The notes beneath the pieces are model-generated. The model was not told the origin of the DNA and did not search any database. It worked only from the letters and a program-made list of their open reading frames with translations. A stretch of DNA of 64,000 bases, from NCBI RefSeq assembly GCF_017592825.1, contig NZ_JAGFMD010000003.1, positions 248,001-312,000 on the forward strand, written 5' to 3'. Both the position numbers and the translations under genes were made by a program. Source of the DNA: Roseivirga sp. E12. GTDB taxonomy: Bacteria > Bacteroidota > Bacteroidia > Cytophagales > Cyclobacteriaceae. Shown piece after piece: positions 1 to 8,555 of this stretch; within the stretch, counting starts at the first letter, position 1; every line of letters starts with the position of its first letter.

Positions 1-674
1 TAAATAATGGTCAACAAATAAAGTATGAAGGAGGCGGAGGTCTATTTTCTTTCGGAGGGAAGAAAAAGGAAAGAGAAGCTGCTGCTGCAGCCGCTGATGC
101 AGGACCTGTCCTTGGTGCTGTTGGACCAGCTGGTACAGCTAACGGAGCTGCTGCAAGCACTTTTGTAGATACTTCCCCAATCGAAACTAGATATCCTGAC
201 TTTAGACTACCTACTGAAGCGGAGTGGGAATATGCCTCTAGAGGCGGTAGAGAAATCGTTAAGTACCCTTGGGGTAATCCTTATACCAGAAATAAAGATG
301 GCTGTTTCTTGGCCAATTTCAAGCCTGGTAGAGGTGCTTACGCTGATGACGGCTATCCCTATACCGCACCTGTGAATGCCTTCTTGCCGAACCCATTCAA
401 CCTCTACAATATGTCAGGTAATGTTGCAGAATGGTGTAGAGATGATTTCTCACCGGTTTATAATCCATTGGTTTGGGATTTGAACCCAATGTTTACCTAC
501 AACCCAGAAACAGATAGCGATAGCCCACACTTTGGTAAGAAAGTGGTGAGAGGTGGTGCATGGAACGATGTATCCTACTATTTGCAGACGGGAACAAGAT
601 CTTTTGAATATCGTGATGTGGCTTCGGCTTCTATCGGTTTCAGATGTGCCATGGACTACCTTGGCCAACAGTAA
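1..674 (+). CDS. gldK: GldK, C-terminal part (gliding/T9SS lipoprotein)
   Basis: Only the last 224 or so codons are in the window; the reading frame is open from base 3, so the gene begins upstream. The protein has the formylglycine-generating-enzyme (FGE/SUMF1) fold signature: RLPTEAEWEYASRGG, then NMSGNVAEWCRDDF, then VVRGGAWND and a final GFRCAMDY. In gliding Bacteroidota this fold lies just upstream of gldL only in GldK, an outer-membrane lipoprotein that forms the periplasmic ring of the type IX secretion system with GldN. A linker rich in Gly, Ala and Lys (about bases 30-180) interrupts the fold before RLPTEAEW. It is 46 bp upstream of gldL and probably in the same operon. Identification rests on the fold and the gldLMN neighbours; GldJ shares the fold but not this position. 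Confidence 0.9.
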   Translation, partial: NNGQQIKYEGGGGLFSFGGKKKEREAAAAAADAGPVLGAVGPAGTANGAAASTFVDTSPIETRYPDFRLPTEAEWEYASRGGREIVKYPWGNPYTRNKDGCFLANFKPGRGAYADDGYPYTAPVNAFLPNPFNLYNMSGNVAEWCRDDFSPVYNPLVWDLNPMFTYNPETDSDSPHFGKKVVRGGAWNDVSYYLQTGTRSFEYRDVASASIGFRCAMDYLGQQ

Positions 675-720
675 TTTCACCTAATGAATAATTTGAACTT
701 CAACCTAACTAAGAAAAAAA

Positions 721-1527
721 ATGGCTAGTAAATTCGTTAACAACTTTTATGGCAACGTAATGCCCAAGATCTATGGTCTTGGTGCTTCTGTAGTAATTGT
801 TGGTGCTATGTTTAAGCTTGAGGGCTGGGCAGGTGCAACGGTAATGCTTGTTACAGGTCTAAGTGTGGAAGCACTAATTTTTGCTTTCTCTGCATTTGAA
901 CCTAAGAGTACTGATTATACCAAACTACTATACGATCATTCCAAAGACAGCAATGGAGCGGCATCTGACAAGGGAGACATCTCTTTGCAGAAAATGCTTA
1001 AAGAAGCAGCCATGAATAAAGAAGGCCTTCAAAACCTGAAAGCAGGAATGGACAACTTGGCTAATAATGCTAAGCAAATGGCTAGTATGTCTAATGCATC
1101 TGTGGCCACGGATGAGTACACCAAAAATGCAAAAACTGCAGCAGCTTCTTTAGCTAGAATTGACCAATCAAGTGCGCAGGCAGCTACTGCCTTTAGTGAA
1201 GTAGCCAATACTGTGAAAGGCTCTGGTTCAAATCAAACACAATTAAAAGCGGCAACTGAAGCTTACCAAGCGCAGTTGAAAGATGCTGCTACTCAACTTC
1301 AGGCTTTGAGTGGTGCATATAAAACGGAATTAGCAGATACTGAATCTGTAGCAAAATATATGAAAGGCTACCTATCGAACATGGAAACCATGATCAAAGG
1401 AGCTATGAATACCGCTAAGCAAACAGAAGAGTTCCAGGATCAAATGGCGAAACTGAATTCGAATGTTACTTCGCTTAATAAGGTATATGGAGCGATGTTA
1501 TCTGCAATGAAACAGACTAACTCTTAA
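721..1527 (+). CDS. gldL: GldL, inner-membrane motor protein of T9SS/gliding
   Basis: 268 residues. Two N-terminal transmembrane helices (about residues 17-32 and 37-56) are followed by a long Ala/Gln/Lys-rich helical cytoplasmic region with coiled-coil character. GldL and GldM form the proton-driven rotary motor that powers secretion and gliding. Acidic residues E34 and E50 lie in or beside the helices; E50, inside the second, is the best candidate for the conserved proton-carrying glutamate of the family. The start ATG follows an A-rich leader, usual in this phylum. The gene is 11 bp upstream of gldM. Family assignment is firm from topology and the gldK-L-M-N order. Confidence 0.93.
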   Translation: MASKFVNNFYGNVMPKIYGLGASVVIVGAMFKLEGWAGATVMLVTGLSVEALIFAFSAFEPKSTDYTKLLYDHSKDSNGAASDKGDISLQKMLKEAAMNKEGLQNLKAGMDNLANNAKQMASMSNASVATDEYTKNAKTAAASLARIDQSSAQAATAFSEVANTVKGSGSNQTQLKAATEAYQAQLKDAATQLQALSGAYKTELADTESVAKYMKGYLSNMETMIKGAMNTAKQTEEFQDQMAKLNSNVTSLNKVYGAMLSAMKQTNS

Positions 1528-1538
1528 GCTGAAGGATA

Positions 1539-3344
1539 ATGGCAGGAGGTAAAGAAACCCCACGGCAGAAGATGATTGGCATGATGTATCTCGTGCTAAC
1601 AGCTCTTCTTGCCCTACAGATTAAGGACTCCGTACTGGAGAAATTCGTATTGATGGAAAGTGGTTTGGAAGTTTCAAACGCATCTTTCTTAGACTATAAC
1701 CAAACGATTTTATCGGATATTAAATCGGATGTTGTCAATCAAGGTGACAAGGCGGGTGACCAGGCTGTTGCAGCAGTTGCTCAAGGCGTAAGAGACTATA
1801 CAAATGGTCTTGCTGCTTATTTAGATAATCTAAAGTATGAACTCGGCAAAGCTTCCACAGGAGGTGATACGGCCAAGCTTAGAAAAAGATCGACACTGAA
1901 GAAATACGAGGAGCCATCTAACTATTTGGTGAATCAGGGGTTCGCAGATGAGTTGAAAGAAAAGCTCGATGCATATCCAGAACAGGTGAATGCATTAATC
2001 AACTATCTTGAAAAGGGTGGTATGAACACTGAGTGGATGGAGTCTATTGCCTTAAAGGCAGATGACATTAAGATGTATGAGAACAATCAAGAGGAGAAAA
2101 AGAAAGACTATGCACACTTTAACTTCTATAAGGCACCTTTGGCCTCAGTTCTTGCACAGTTAACTTTTTATAAAAATCAAATTTATAGTAAAGAGGCTGT
2201 GGCACTTAACAAGTTGAAGTCACTCGTTGGAACGGCTGTTTCAGTTGATCCTAATGGCGTTCCTCAAATTGGAGGTTTGGCTTCTGTTGCACCAACTCAA
2301 TCTGAAGAGCCTGCAGCTACTGATGACAATGTTACCAATACTCCACAGACAACTCCAAACAGACCATCAGCCACAGCGGATGGTGCAATTGATCCTGAAG
2401 ATTTCTTGACTGGAGCTTTTGCAGGTATTGATTATGCCCAAGCTACAGTACTTTCAGAGTCTAACATTATCACAGCTGGTCTCGAGTTTAATGCGCAAGC
2501 CTTCTTGACACTTGGTAATTCTTCGCTTCAACCGACAGTGAAGATTAACGGTCAGGAAATTGACGTGGTTAATGGTAGAGGTATTGTAAACTTTAAGGCT
2601 TCAGCAGGGGAAAGTGAATATGATGCGAATGGACTTGCTGAAAAATCTTTTGAGGTAGAAATTACTGCTGATGATGGTACTGGTAGTCAGATTACTAGAA
2701 CCACCACCCACCCTTATTCTGTAGCCAGACCCGTAATTGATGTAAGGTCTCAGTCTGTTGACGTACTATACCTAGATTGTGCAAATGCCTTAACGATTAA
2801 TGTGCCGGCTCTCGGGCCAGCTTATCAGCCTAGTTTTACTGTCACTGGTGGAACATATACTCAAGGGTCTCAAAAGGGCCAAGTGAGTATTGACCCTCAA
2901 CAAAGAGAAGTGAAGATTGATGTATCAAGTGCAGGACTCTATATCGGTCAAAGACAATATGAAGCGCGCAGGGTGCCTAATCCAACTTTTGATGTAAGGC
3001 CAGATAATCAGGCCTACAATGCAAATGCAGGTTTAGATAGAATGCCTACAAGTCTACAAATTGTATTGGCCGCTGATCCGAACTTTGCAGAAAGATTCCC
3101 TGAAGATGCGACTTTCTTGGTAAGCAAAGGGGAAGTTATTCTTTCAAGAGGTAAGACCCGAAAGAGAAGTATCCCTATTGCGACTAATGGTCCTACAAAT
3201 CGCATTGACCTTAGTGCAATTAGAAGCCTAATGGCTTCAGGAGATAGAATAGTCGTGTCAATCGAAGAGATTGTAAGGATAAATTACGCTGAGAAACTTA
3301 TTCCAATTCAGTTCTCAGGTAATAAAACCATGAATATTAACTAA
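1539..3344 (+). CDS. gldM: GldM, periplasmic shaft of the T9SS/gliding motor
   Basis: 601 residues, somewhat longer than the roughly 515 usual in flavobacteria. It starts with the family signature MAGGKETPRQKMIGMMYLVLTA, in which one membrane helix (about residues 11-28) anchors the protein. The rest is periplasmic: a helical region to about residue 235, a Thr/Pro/Asn-rich linker (about 240-285), then beta domains, matching the known four-domain dimeric shaft that connects GldL to the GldKN ring. The extra length appears to lie in the linker. It is 7 bp upstream of gldN, so translation is probably coupled. Confidence 0.95.
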   Translation: MAGGKETPRQKMIGMMYLVLTALLALQIKDSVLEKFVLMESGLEVSNASFLDYNQTILSDIKSDVVNQGDKAGDQAVAAVAQGVRDYTNGLAAYLDNLKYELGKASTGGDTAKLRKRSTLKKYEEPSNYLVNQGFADELKEKLDAYPEQVNALINYLEKGGMNTEWMESIALKADDIKMYENNQEEKKKDYAHFNFYKAPLASVLAQLTFYKNQIYSKEAVALNKLKSLVGTAVSVDPNGVPQIGGLASVAPTQSEEPAATDDNVTNTPQTTPNRPSATADGAIDPEDFLTGAFAGIDYAQATVLSESNIITAGLEFNAQAFLTLGNSSLQPTVKINGQEIDVVNGRGIVNFKASAGESEYDANGLAEKSFEVEITADDGTGSQITRTTTHPYSVARPVIDVRSQSVDVLYLDCANALTINVPALGPAYQPSFTVTGGTYTQGSQKGQVSIDPQQREVKIDVSSAGLYIGQRQYEARRVPNPTFDVRPDNQAYNANAGLDRMPTSLQIVLAADPNFAERFPEDATFLVSKGEVILSRGKTRKRSIPIATNGPTNRIDLSAIRSLMASGDRIVVSIEEIVRINYAEKLIPIQFSGNKTMNIN

Positions 3345-3351
3345 GAAGATC

Positions 3352-4392
3352 ATGAGAATACGAATTGCGACCTTATTGATGCTTTTTGCTGTGACATTAG
3401 TCTCGGCACAAGAAGAAGGGACTGGCGTAGACCCTGCTAAGTTTCTAGAAACTATCGAAAGCACTACCAAGGTTGCAGGGCTAAATAGTGCTCGTAAGCG
3501 TAACAATGAATTTTCTATTCGTCCAATTCGTGACGAAGATGTAATGTTTAGCATTCGTCTTTGGTCGAAAATGAATTTTAACGAAAAGCAAAATTCAAAT
3601 TGGAATGCAAAAGAATCTCGTGTTACCAAGATTATTCTTGAGGGTATTGAAGCTTACTACAGTGCTCAAAACGAGGCATTAGATCAGGTTGTAGGCATTA
3701 CACCTTATGTGACTTTTGAGGCAGGTTCTAAGTCTTTTGATGAAGACGCAATTCTTTTGGAAGAGGATTATAGAAACAACTTGAAAGATTTCTCCACTGA
3801 TCAAGGAAACTATGATGAAAATCTGAGACCATCGGATAGAGCAGAGTTGAAATTGAGAAATGGGGGCCAATTCAATGGCTACTCTGATGCAAGATTAGAT
3901 TCGATCATTGATACTGAATTTGCTAGAAACTCTTCAGCTAAGGCTCTGGATCCTACCAATAAGGGAGATCTTGATGTGTTACTGTTAGAGGAAGACTTGC
4001 TCTTCGATAGAAATCAGTCATTGGCAAAATGGGATATTGTTTCCATTACGCTAATTGCTCCACCGAAGGCATCTGTTGATGGTTCTGAGAGAGAGATCGT
4101 TAGAATTAAATTCCAAGAGTTCAAGGCTTATGTAGATAAAGTCTATGGCGATAGTAATAAGGATGCTGCCTATTGGTATAACGATCGTAACCCTCGAAAT
4201 AAGGAGTTGAGCTTCTCACATGCTTTTGACTTGCGATTGTTCAGTACCTATATCACTAAGTTCCAGAATATTGGAGATGATAACATCCAGACGCTTTATG
4301 GAAAAGCAGATTATGACTATTCAATTATTGAGCAGGCCATGAAGAAGCGTTTCGAACTGTTAGAGAAAATGCACAACCTCTGGGAATACTAG
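3352..4392 (+). CDS. gldN: GldN, periplasmic ring component of T9SS
   Basis: 346 residues with an N-terminal signal peptide (hydrophobic residues 5-18, cleavage near VSAQ-E). It is recognised as GldN/PorN from its place after gldM, its length and conserved stretches such as IRPIRDEDVMFSIRLWSK near the N-terminus and KRFELLEKMHNLWEY at the C-terminus. In the family it binds GldK to form the periplasmic ring and contacts the GldM shaft. It is the last gene of the operon, with a strong terminator about 20 bp downstream. Confidence 0.93.
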   Translation: MRIRIATLLMLFAVTLVSAQEEGTGVDPAKFLETIESTTKVAGLNSARKRNNEFSIRPIRDEDVMFSIRLWSKMNFNEKQNSNWNAKESRVTKIILEGIEAYYSAQNEALDQVVGITPYVTFEAGSKSFDEDAILLEEDYRNNLKDFSTDQGNYDENLRPSDRAELKLRNGGQFNGYSDARLDSIIDTEFARNSSAKALDPTNKGDLDVLLLEEDLLFDRNQSLAKWDIVSITLIAPPKASVDGSEREIVRIKFQEFKAYVDKVYGDSNKDAAYWYNDRNPRNKELSFSHAFDLRLFSTYITKFQNIGDDNIQTLYGKADYDYSIIEQAMKKRFELLEKMHNLWEY

Positions 4393-4411
4393 AAAGTGCC
4401 TAATGATAAAT

Positions 4412-4441
4412 AAAAAGGAAGCTATTTAGCTTCCTTTTTTT
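4412..4441. terminator. bidirectional terminator between gldN and uvrC
   Basis: A perfect 12-bp inverted repeat (4413-4424 and 4427-4438, loop TT; half-site AAAAGGAAGCTA) with T-runs on both strands. It serves the convergent gldN and uvrC transcripts. The uvrC stop codon (4422-4424) lies inside the left arm. Confidence 0.9.
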
Positions 4442-6230
4442 GTTGAAAGAAGTTCTTGATAAGTCGGGTTCTGGCTTCTCCTACTAGCTCGTTTAGTTCG
4501 GCCTCAGAGGCGGCTTCTATCTTGCTCATGGTTTTGAACTCCTTGAGAAGCTTACTTACCGTGACTCGCCCGAGACCCTTGACATTCTCCAGTTCAAAGT
4601 TGAAGCTGTTCTTGCTCCTAAGGTCGCGGTGGAAGGTGATCGCAAACCTGTGAGCTTCGTCTCGTAGTTTTTGAATAAGCCTTAATGACTCTGATTTTTT
4701 GTCTATATGAAGGGCGAATTGATCGCCAGGAAAATAGAGCTCTTCCAATCGTTTGGCGATACCTATTATTGGGATAGTTCCGTAGAGGCCGAGTTCTACT
4801 AAGGCGTCACATGCGGCATTTAATTGTCCTTTACCCCCGTCAATAACAATTAGCTTAGGCAGAGGGGCTTTTTCCTCTAAAAGGCGCTTATACCTTCTTC
4901 CAACGACTTCCTTCATCGATCCAAAGTCGTCTGGCCCCACAACTGTCTTGATCTTATAGTGCCTATAATCCTTCTTAGAAGGTCTCCCCATTTTGAAACA
5001 GACCATAGAGGCCACTGGATTGGTGCCTTGAATATTAGAGTTGTCAAAGCACTCGATATGGGTAGGAAGTTCTTTTAATTGGAGATCGTTTTGAAGCTGC
5101 TTTAAGACTCTGTTTCCCTTGTCTTTTACATTTTCCAGAGAAGCGTATTTCTCTTTCTTGGCAAAGAGCGCGTTTTTGAGCGAAAGATCAATGAGCTTCT
5201 TTTTGTCTCCTATTTGAGGTTGAATGGTTTTGAAATTGTCCGATACAAAGTCAATGGGCTTGTTCACCAAGACTTCTTTCGCGCTGCTCTGATATTGATC
5301 ACGCAGCTGAATTAAAATGAGCATGAGAATGTCTTCGTCAGACTCATCAAGCCTTTTCTTCACCTCTGAAGTTTGAGATAGGTTGATGGTTCCGTTTTTA
5401 ATCCGCAGGTAGTTGACAAAGGCCCACTTTTCATCTGTAATGATTGTGAATACATCCAGATCAGCAATCTTTGGACTGACCACTATAGATTTCGACTGGA
5501 AGAGATCTACCATGTCCAGTTTTTCCTTGAACTTCTGAGCCTGCTCAAATTCTAGGTTTTCAGCGGCAGTACTCATTCTTTCTTTGAAATACTGCTTAGG
5601 AACAGCTAGACTTCCTTTGAGTATGTTGATCGCCTGATCGATGTCTCTTAGATAATCCTCTTCCGTTTGCAGTCCTTCACAGGGACCTTTGCAATTGCCA
5701 ATATGATATTCGAGACATATTTTGAACTTGCCTTTCGCTATGTTCTCTTCAGACAGATCGAAGCGACAGGACCTTAATGTGAACAGATTATTAATCAGTC
5801 TGAGCACATTGTTCATCACCTTTACATTGGCGTAAGGGCCAAAGTATGTTCCATTAGAAGGAATGAACTTTCTGGTGCTATAAATTCTCGGGAATCGCTC
5901 GTTCGATACGCAGATATAAGGGAATGTCTTATCATCCTTTAGTAAGATGTTATACTTCGGTTGATTCTGCTTGATAAGATTGTTTTCCAACAGCAGGGCA
6001 TCAAACTCTGAATTAACTAGTGTGATCTCAATTTCTTTGATTTCGCTAACAAGCCTTCTGGTCTTGCGATTGACTCCTGCATTCTTATTAAAGTAGCTGG
6101 AAACCCGTTTTTTAAGACTTTTTGCCTTGCCCACATAGATAAGAACCCCTTCTTCGTTGAAGTAGCGGTAGACGCCTGGACTATCAGGGAGCTTTAATAT
6201 TTCGGATGGGTTAAACCGGGCGACCTCCAT
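4422..6230 (-). CDS. uvrC: UvrC, excinuclease ABC subunit C
   Basis: 602 residues, full family length. Domains in order: GIY-YIG nuclease (about residues 14-95, with DSPGVYRYF and LIYVGKAKSLKKR), which makes the 3' incision; a Cys-containing region (about 155-185); a UVR motif for UvrB binding (about 205-240); an RNase H-like 5' nuclease domain (about 380-540, with ECFDNSNIQG and IVIDGGKGQLNAA); and a C-terminal helix-hairpin-helix (LENVKGLGRVTVSKLL). It acts with UvrA and UvrB in nucleotide excision repair. The ATG start is 9 bp after the stop of the penicillin-binding protein gene, so both are probably co-transcribed with the SprE-like gene. Confidence 0.96.
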   Translation of the reverse strand: MEVARFNPSEILKLPDSPGVYRYFNEEGVLIYVGKAKSLKKRVSSYFNKNAGVNRKTRRLVSEIKEIEITLVNSEFDALLLENNLIKQNQPKYNILLKDDKTFPYICVSNERFPRIYSTRKFIPSNGTYFGPYANVKVMNNVLRLINNLFTLRSCRFDLSEENIAKGKFKICLEYHIGNCKGPCEGLQTEEDYLRDIDQAINILKGSLAVPKQYFKERMSTAAENLEFEQAQKFKEKLDMVDLFQSKSIVVSPKIADLDVFTIITDEKWAFVNYLRIKNGTINLSQTSEVKKRLDESDEDILMLILIQLRDQYQSSAKEVLVNKPIDFVSDNFKTIQPQIGDKKKLIDLSLKNALFAKKEKYASLENVKDKGNRVLKQLQNDLQLKELPTHIECFDNSNIQGTNPVASMVCFKMGRPSKKDYRHYKIKTVVGPDDFGSMKEVVGRRYKRLLEEKAPLPKLIVIDGGKGQLNAACDALVELGLYGTIPIIGIAKRLEELYFPGDQFALHIDKKSESLRLIQKLRDEAHRFAITFHRDLRSKNSFNFELENVKGLGRVTVSKLLKEFKTMSKIEAASEAELNELVGEARTRLIKNFFQQKKEAK

Positions 6231-6239
6231 GGGTCGAAA

Positions 6240-8555
6240 TTAATAAATCTCGTCATCAAAAATGATGGTACTATCAGATGTACTAAGGACATCAGTGAAT
6301 TTTTGACAATCAATTTCCATGCTCAATTCAGCGGGTCTGTCAAAGAAGGATTTTTCAATGCCTAGGGTAGTGTCTGCATAGACTTTTTGCATAAATAACC
6401 CAACGATGGGCATCGCAGTTCTTGCTCCTTGTCCATTAGCCCAGTACTTAAAACGTATGGATCTATCATCGCCACCGACCCAAGCGCCTGCTATTAAATC
6501 TTTAGTAATAGCCATAAACCAACCGTCTGATGCATTTTGTGTGGTTCCTGTTTTGGCTCCAATTTCGTTTTTCTCTTGTTTAGCGTCAACTAGTCCATAC
6601 GTATGATAAAGTCCTCTTCCCGATCCTGATTTAGCCGTTTCTTGCAACATATTGAGCATTACGTAAGCCACGTCTTCACTGATGGCTCTACTCTTTCTTG
6701 GGGGTTCATTGTAGATAACATTTCCAAACCTATCCTCGATTCGACTTACGTAATAAGGTTCGATATGCACCCCTTTGTTCACGAATGTTCCATAAGCACC
6801 AACGAGTTCATGTAAGGAGGCTACTTCTGTTCCTAGTGCGATAGAGTAATAAGGAGGGATGGTACTTTTGATTCCAACTCTCTTGGTCATGTCTACCACC
6901 TTTTCAGGTTTTACAATATTCATAACTCTTGCGGTGACTGAGTTTACCGATTTAGCCATCGCTGTCTTTAGCGTCATGTCCTCACCACTGAATCTGTTTT
7001 CAGCATTTTGCGGACTCCAAGGCTCATCTTGAAAAGGAATATCGATTGATACTGCTTCATCTTTGAAAGTATAACATGGTGAGTAGCCTTGTTCCACGGC
7101 TGTGGCATACACAAATGGCTTGAATAGAGAGCCTGGTTGTCTTTTCCCTAAGCGCACGTGGTCATACTGAAAGTGAGTATAATTGATTCCGCCTACCCAG
7201 GCTTTTATTGCACCAGTTTTCGGGTCGGTAGCCATAAAACCACTTTGAAGAAACTGTTTATAGTATAGTATGGAATCTACCGAACTCATTACTGTATCAA
7301 TATCTCCATACCATGAAAAGACTGACAGTTTTTTCTTCTTGTTCATATAGTAGTCAACAGAATCAGACTCTTCACCAAACTGTTTGACTAAGTTTCTGTA
7401 GGCTTTGGTACGAGGGATTACATTGTCTTCTAAAAATCCATCAATATCTCTGTTCTTGGAGTCAATCCAGAGGCTTCTATCTTCCACTGATAATAGTGAA
7501 TCAAACCGATGCTGCAATGTCCGCATGGCACTATCCGTGGCCTGTTCAGCATAGGCTTGCATTCGGCTATCTATGGTAGTATAAATCTTTAAACCATCAG
7601 CATATAGATCATAACCCAACTCACGAGCCAACCTTCTCAGGTCGCCTCCGGCTACCCCTCTAAAATATTGGGCAAGCCCTGCATTTTGATCCTGCTGCTT
7701 TAAGGTAAGTTCAATGTCTTTTACTTTCAGTGTATCATAGACTGTCTGATCTAGAAAGCCATACTTTACCATCTGACTCATCACGATATTCCTTCTACGC
7801 TTAGAGTTTTCAGGGTTGTTATCAGGTCTGTAAGTGGTAACTCCCTTTTGCATTCCTGCCAATACGGATGCTTCGGGAACGGTAAGTTGACTCGGTAGTT
7901 TGTTAAAATAGGTCTTTGCTGCTGACTTAATTCCATAGGCATTATTACCAAACTCAACCGTGTTATAGTACATGGCCATTATCTCCTGCTTGGTGTATGA
8001 CTTTTCAAGTCGAACAGAAAGGATCCACTCTTTAGTTTTGTAGATAAGCTCGTCAAGCATTCGGTTCTTACCTTCCAGTTTGCCTTTTTCTCTTTCGGCT
8101 AATACCCGCGTAGAGAAAAGCTGCTTGGCTAATTGCTGACTGATGGTACTACCTCCACCTTTACGGTTGAATGTAAGGACCCCATAAGCTACTCGAAACA
8201 TACTTTCGAGGTCAATACCTGAATGCTTTTCAAAGCGAATGTCTTCAGCGGCCAATAACGCGTTGACCAAGTTTTCACCCAACTCATCATAGGTTACTGG
8301 GTTTCGATTATCTCTAAAGTAACCAGAACCCAATTGTACACCATCGGAAGTATATAGAGTAGAGGTCAGGTTTTGTTCAGGGTTTTCCAATTGAGAGTAT
8401 GAAGGAAGCTCACCGAACCAATTATTCATATTGGAACTGACCGCCCATATGTAAGTTGGTAGGCCAACCACGCCTAATACAAAAACCGCCCAAGCTGCAA
8501 TTGTCAGCTTTCTTAGCAGGGGTCGATTTTCGGCTATTTTACTTTTTAGGCTCAT
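6240..8555 (-). CDS. class A penicillin-binding protein (PBP1A-like)
   Basis: 771 residues; a bifunctional peptidoglycan synthase anchored in the inner membrane. One N-terminal membrane helix (about 17-39) is followed by the glycosyltransferase domain (family 51) with LLAAEDIRFEKHSGID containing catalytic E104, then the transpeptidase domain with serine S476 in PGSLFKP, S536-V-N538, and K668-T-G. All catalytic motifs are intact, so both polymerisation and cross-linking are expected. The stop codon of the SprE-like gene directly abuts this ATG and uvrC follows 9 bp downstream, indicating one operon. No gene letter is given because Bacteroidota PBP1 names are not standardised. Confidence 0.94.
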   Translation of the reverse strand: MSLKSKIAENRPLLRKLTIAAWAVFVLGVVGLPTYIWAVSSNMNNWFGELPSYSQLENPEQNLTSTLYTSDGVQLGSGYFRDNRNPVTYDELGENLVNALLAAEDIRFEKHSGIDLESMFRVAYGVLTFNRKGGGSTISQQLAKQLFSTRVLAEREKGKLEGKNRMLDELIYKTKEWILSVRLEKSYTKQEIMAMYYNTVEFGNNAYGIKSAAKTYFNKLPSQLTVPEASVLAGMQKGVTTYRPDNNPENSKRRRNIVMSQMVKYGFLDQTVYDTLKVKDIELTLKQQDQNAGLAQYFRGVAGGDLRRLARELGYDLYADGLKIYTTIDSRMQAYAEQATDSAMRTLQHRFDSLLSVEDRSLWIDSKNRDIDGFLEDNVIPRTKAYRNLVKQFGEESDSVDYYMNKKKKLSVFSWYGDIDTVMSSVDSILYYKQFLQSGFMATDPKTGAIKAWVGGINYTHFQYDHVRLGKRQPGSLFKPFVYATAVEQGYSPCYTFKDEAVSIDIPFQDEPWSPQNAENRFSGEDMTLKTAMAKSVNSVTARVMNIVKPEKVVDMTKRVGIKSTIPPYYSIALGTEVASLHELVGAYGTFVNKGVHIEPYYVSRIEDRFGNVIYNEPPRKSRAISEDVAYVMLNMLQETAKSGSGRGLYHTYGLVDAKQEKNEIGAKTGTTQNASDGWFMAITKDLIAGAWVGGDDRSIRFKYWANGQGARTAMPIVGLFMQKVYADTTLGIEKSFFDRPAELSMEIDCQKFTDVLSTSDSTIIFDDEIY

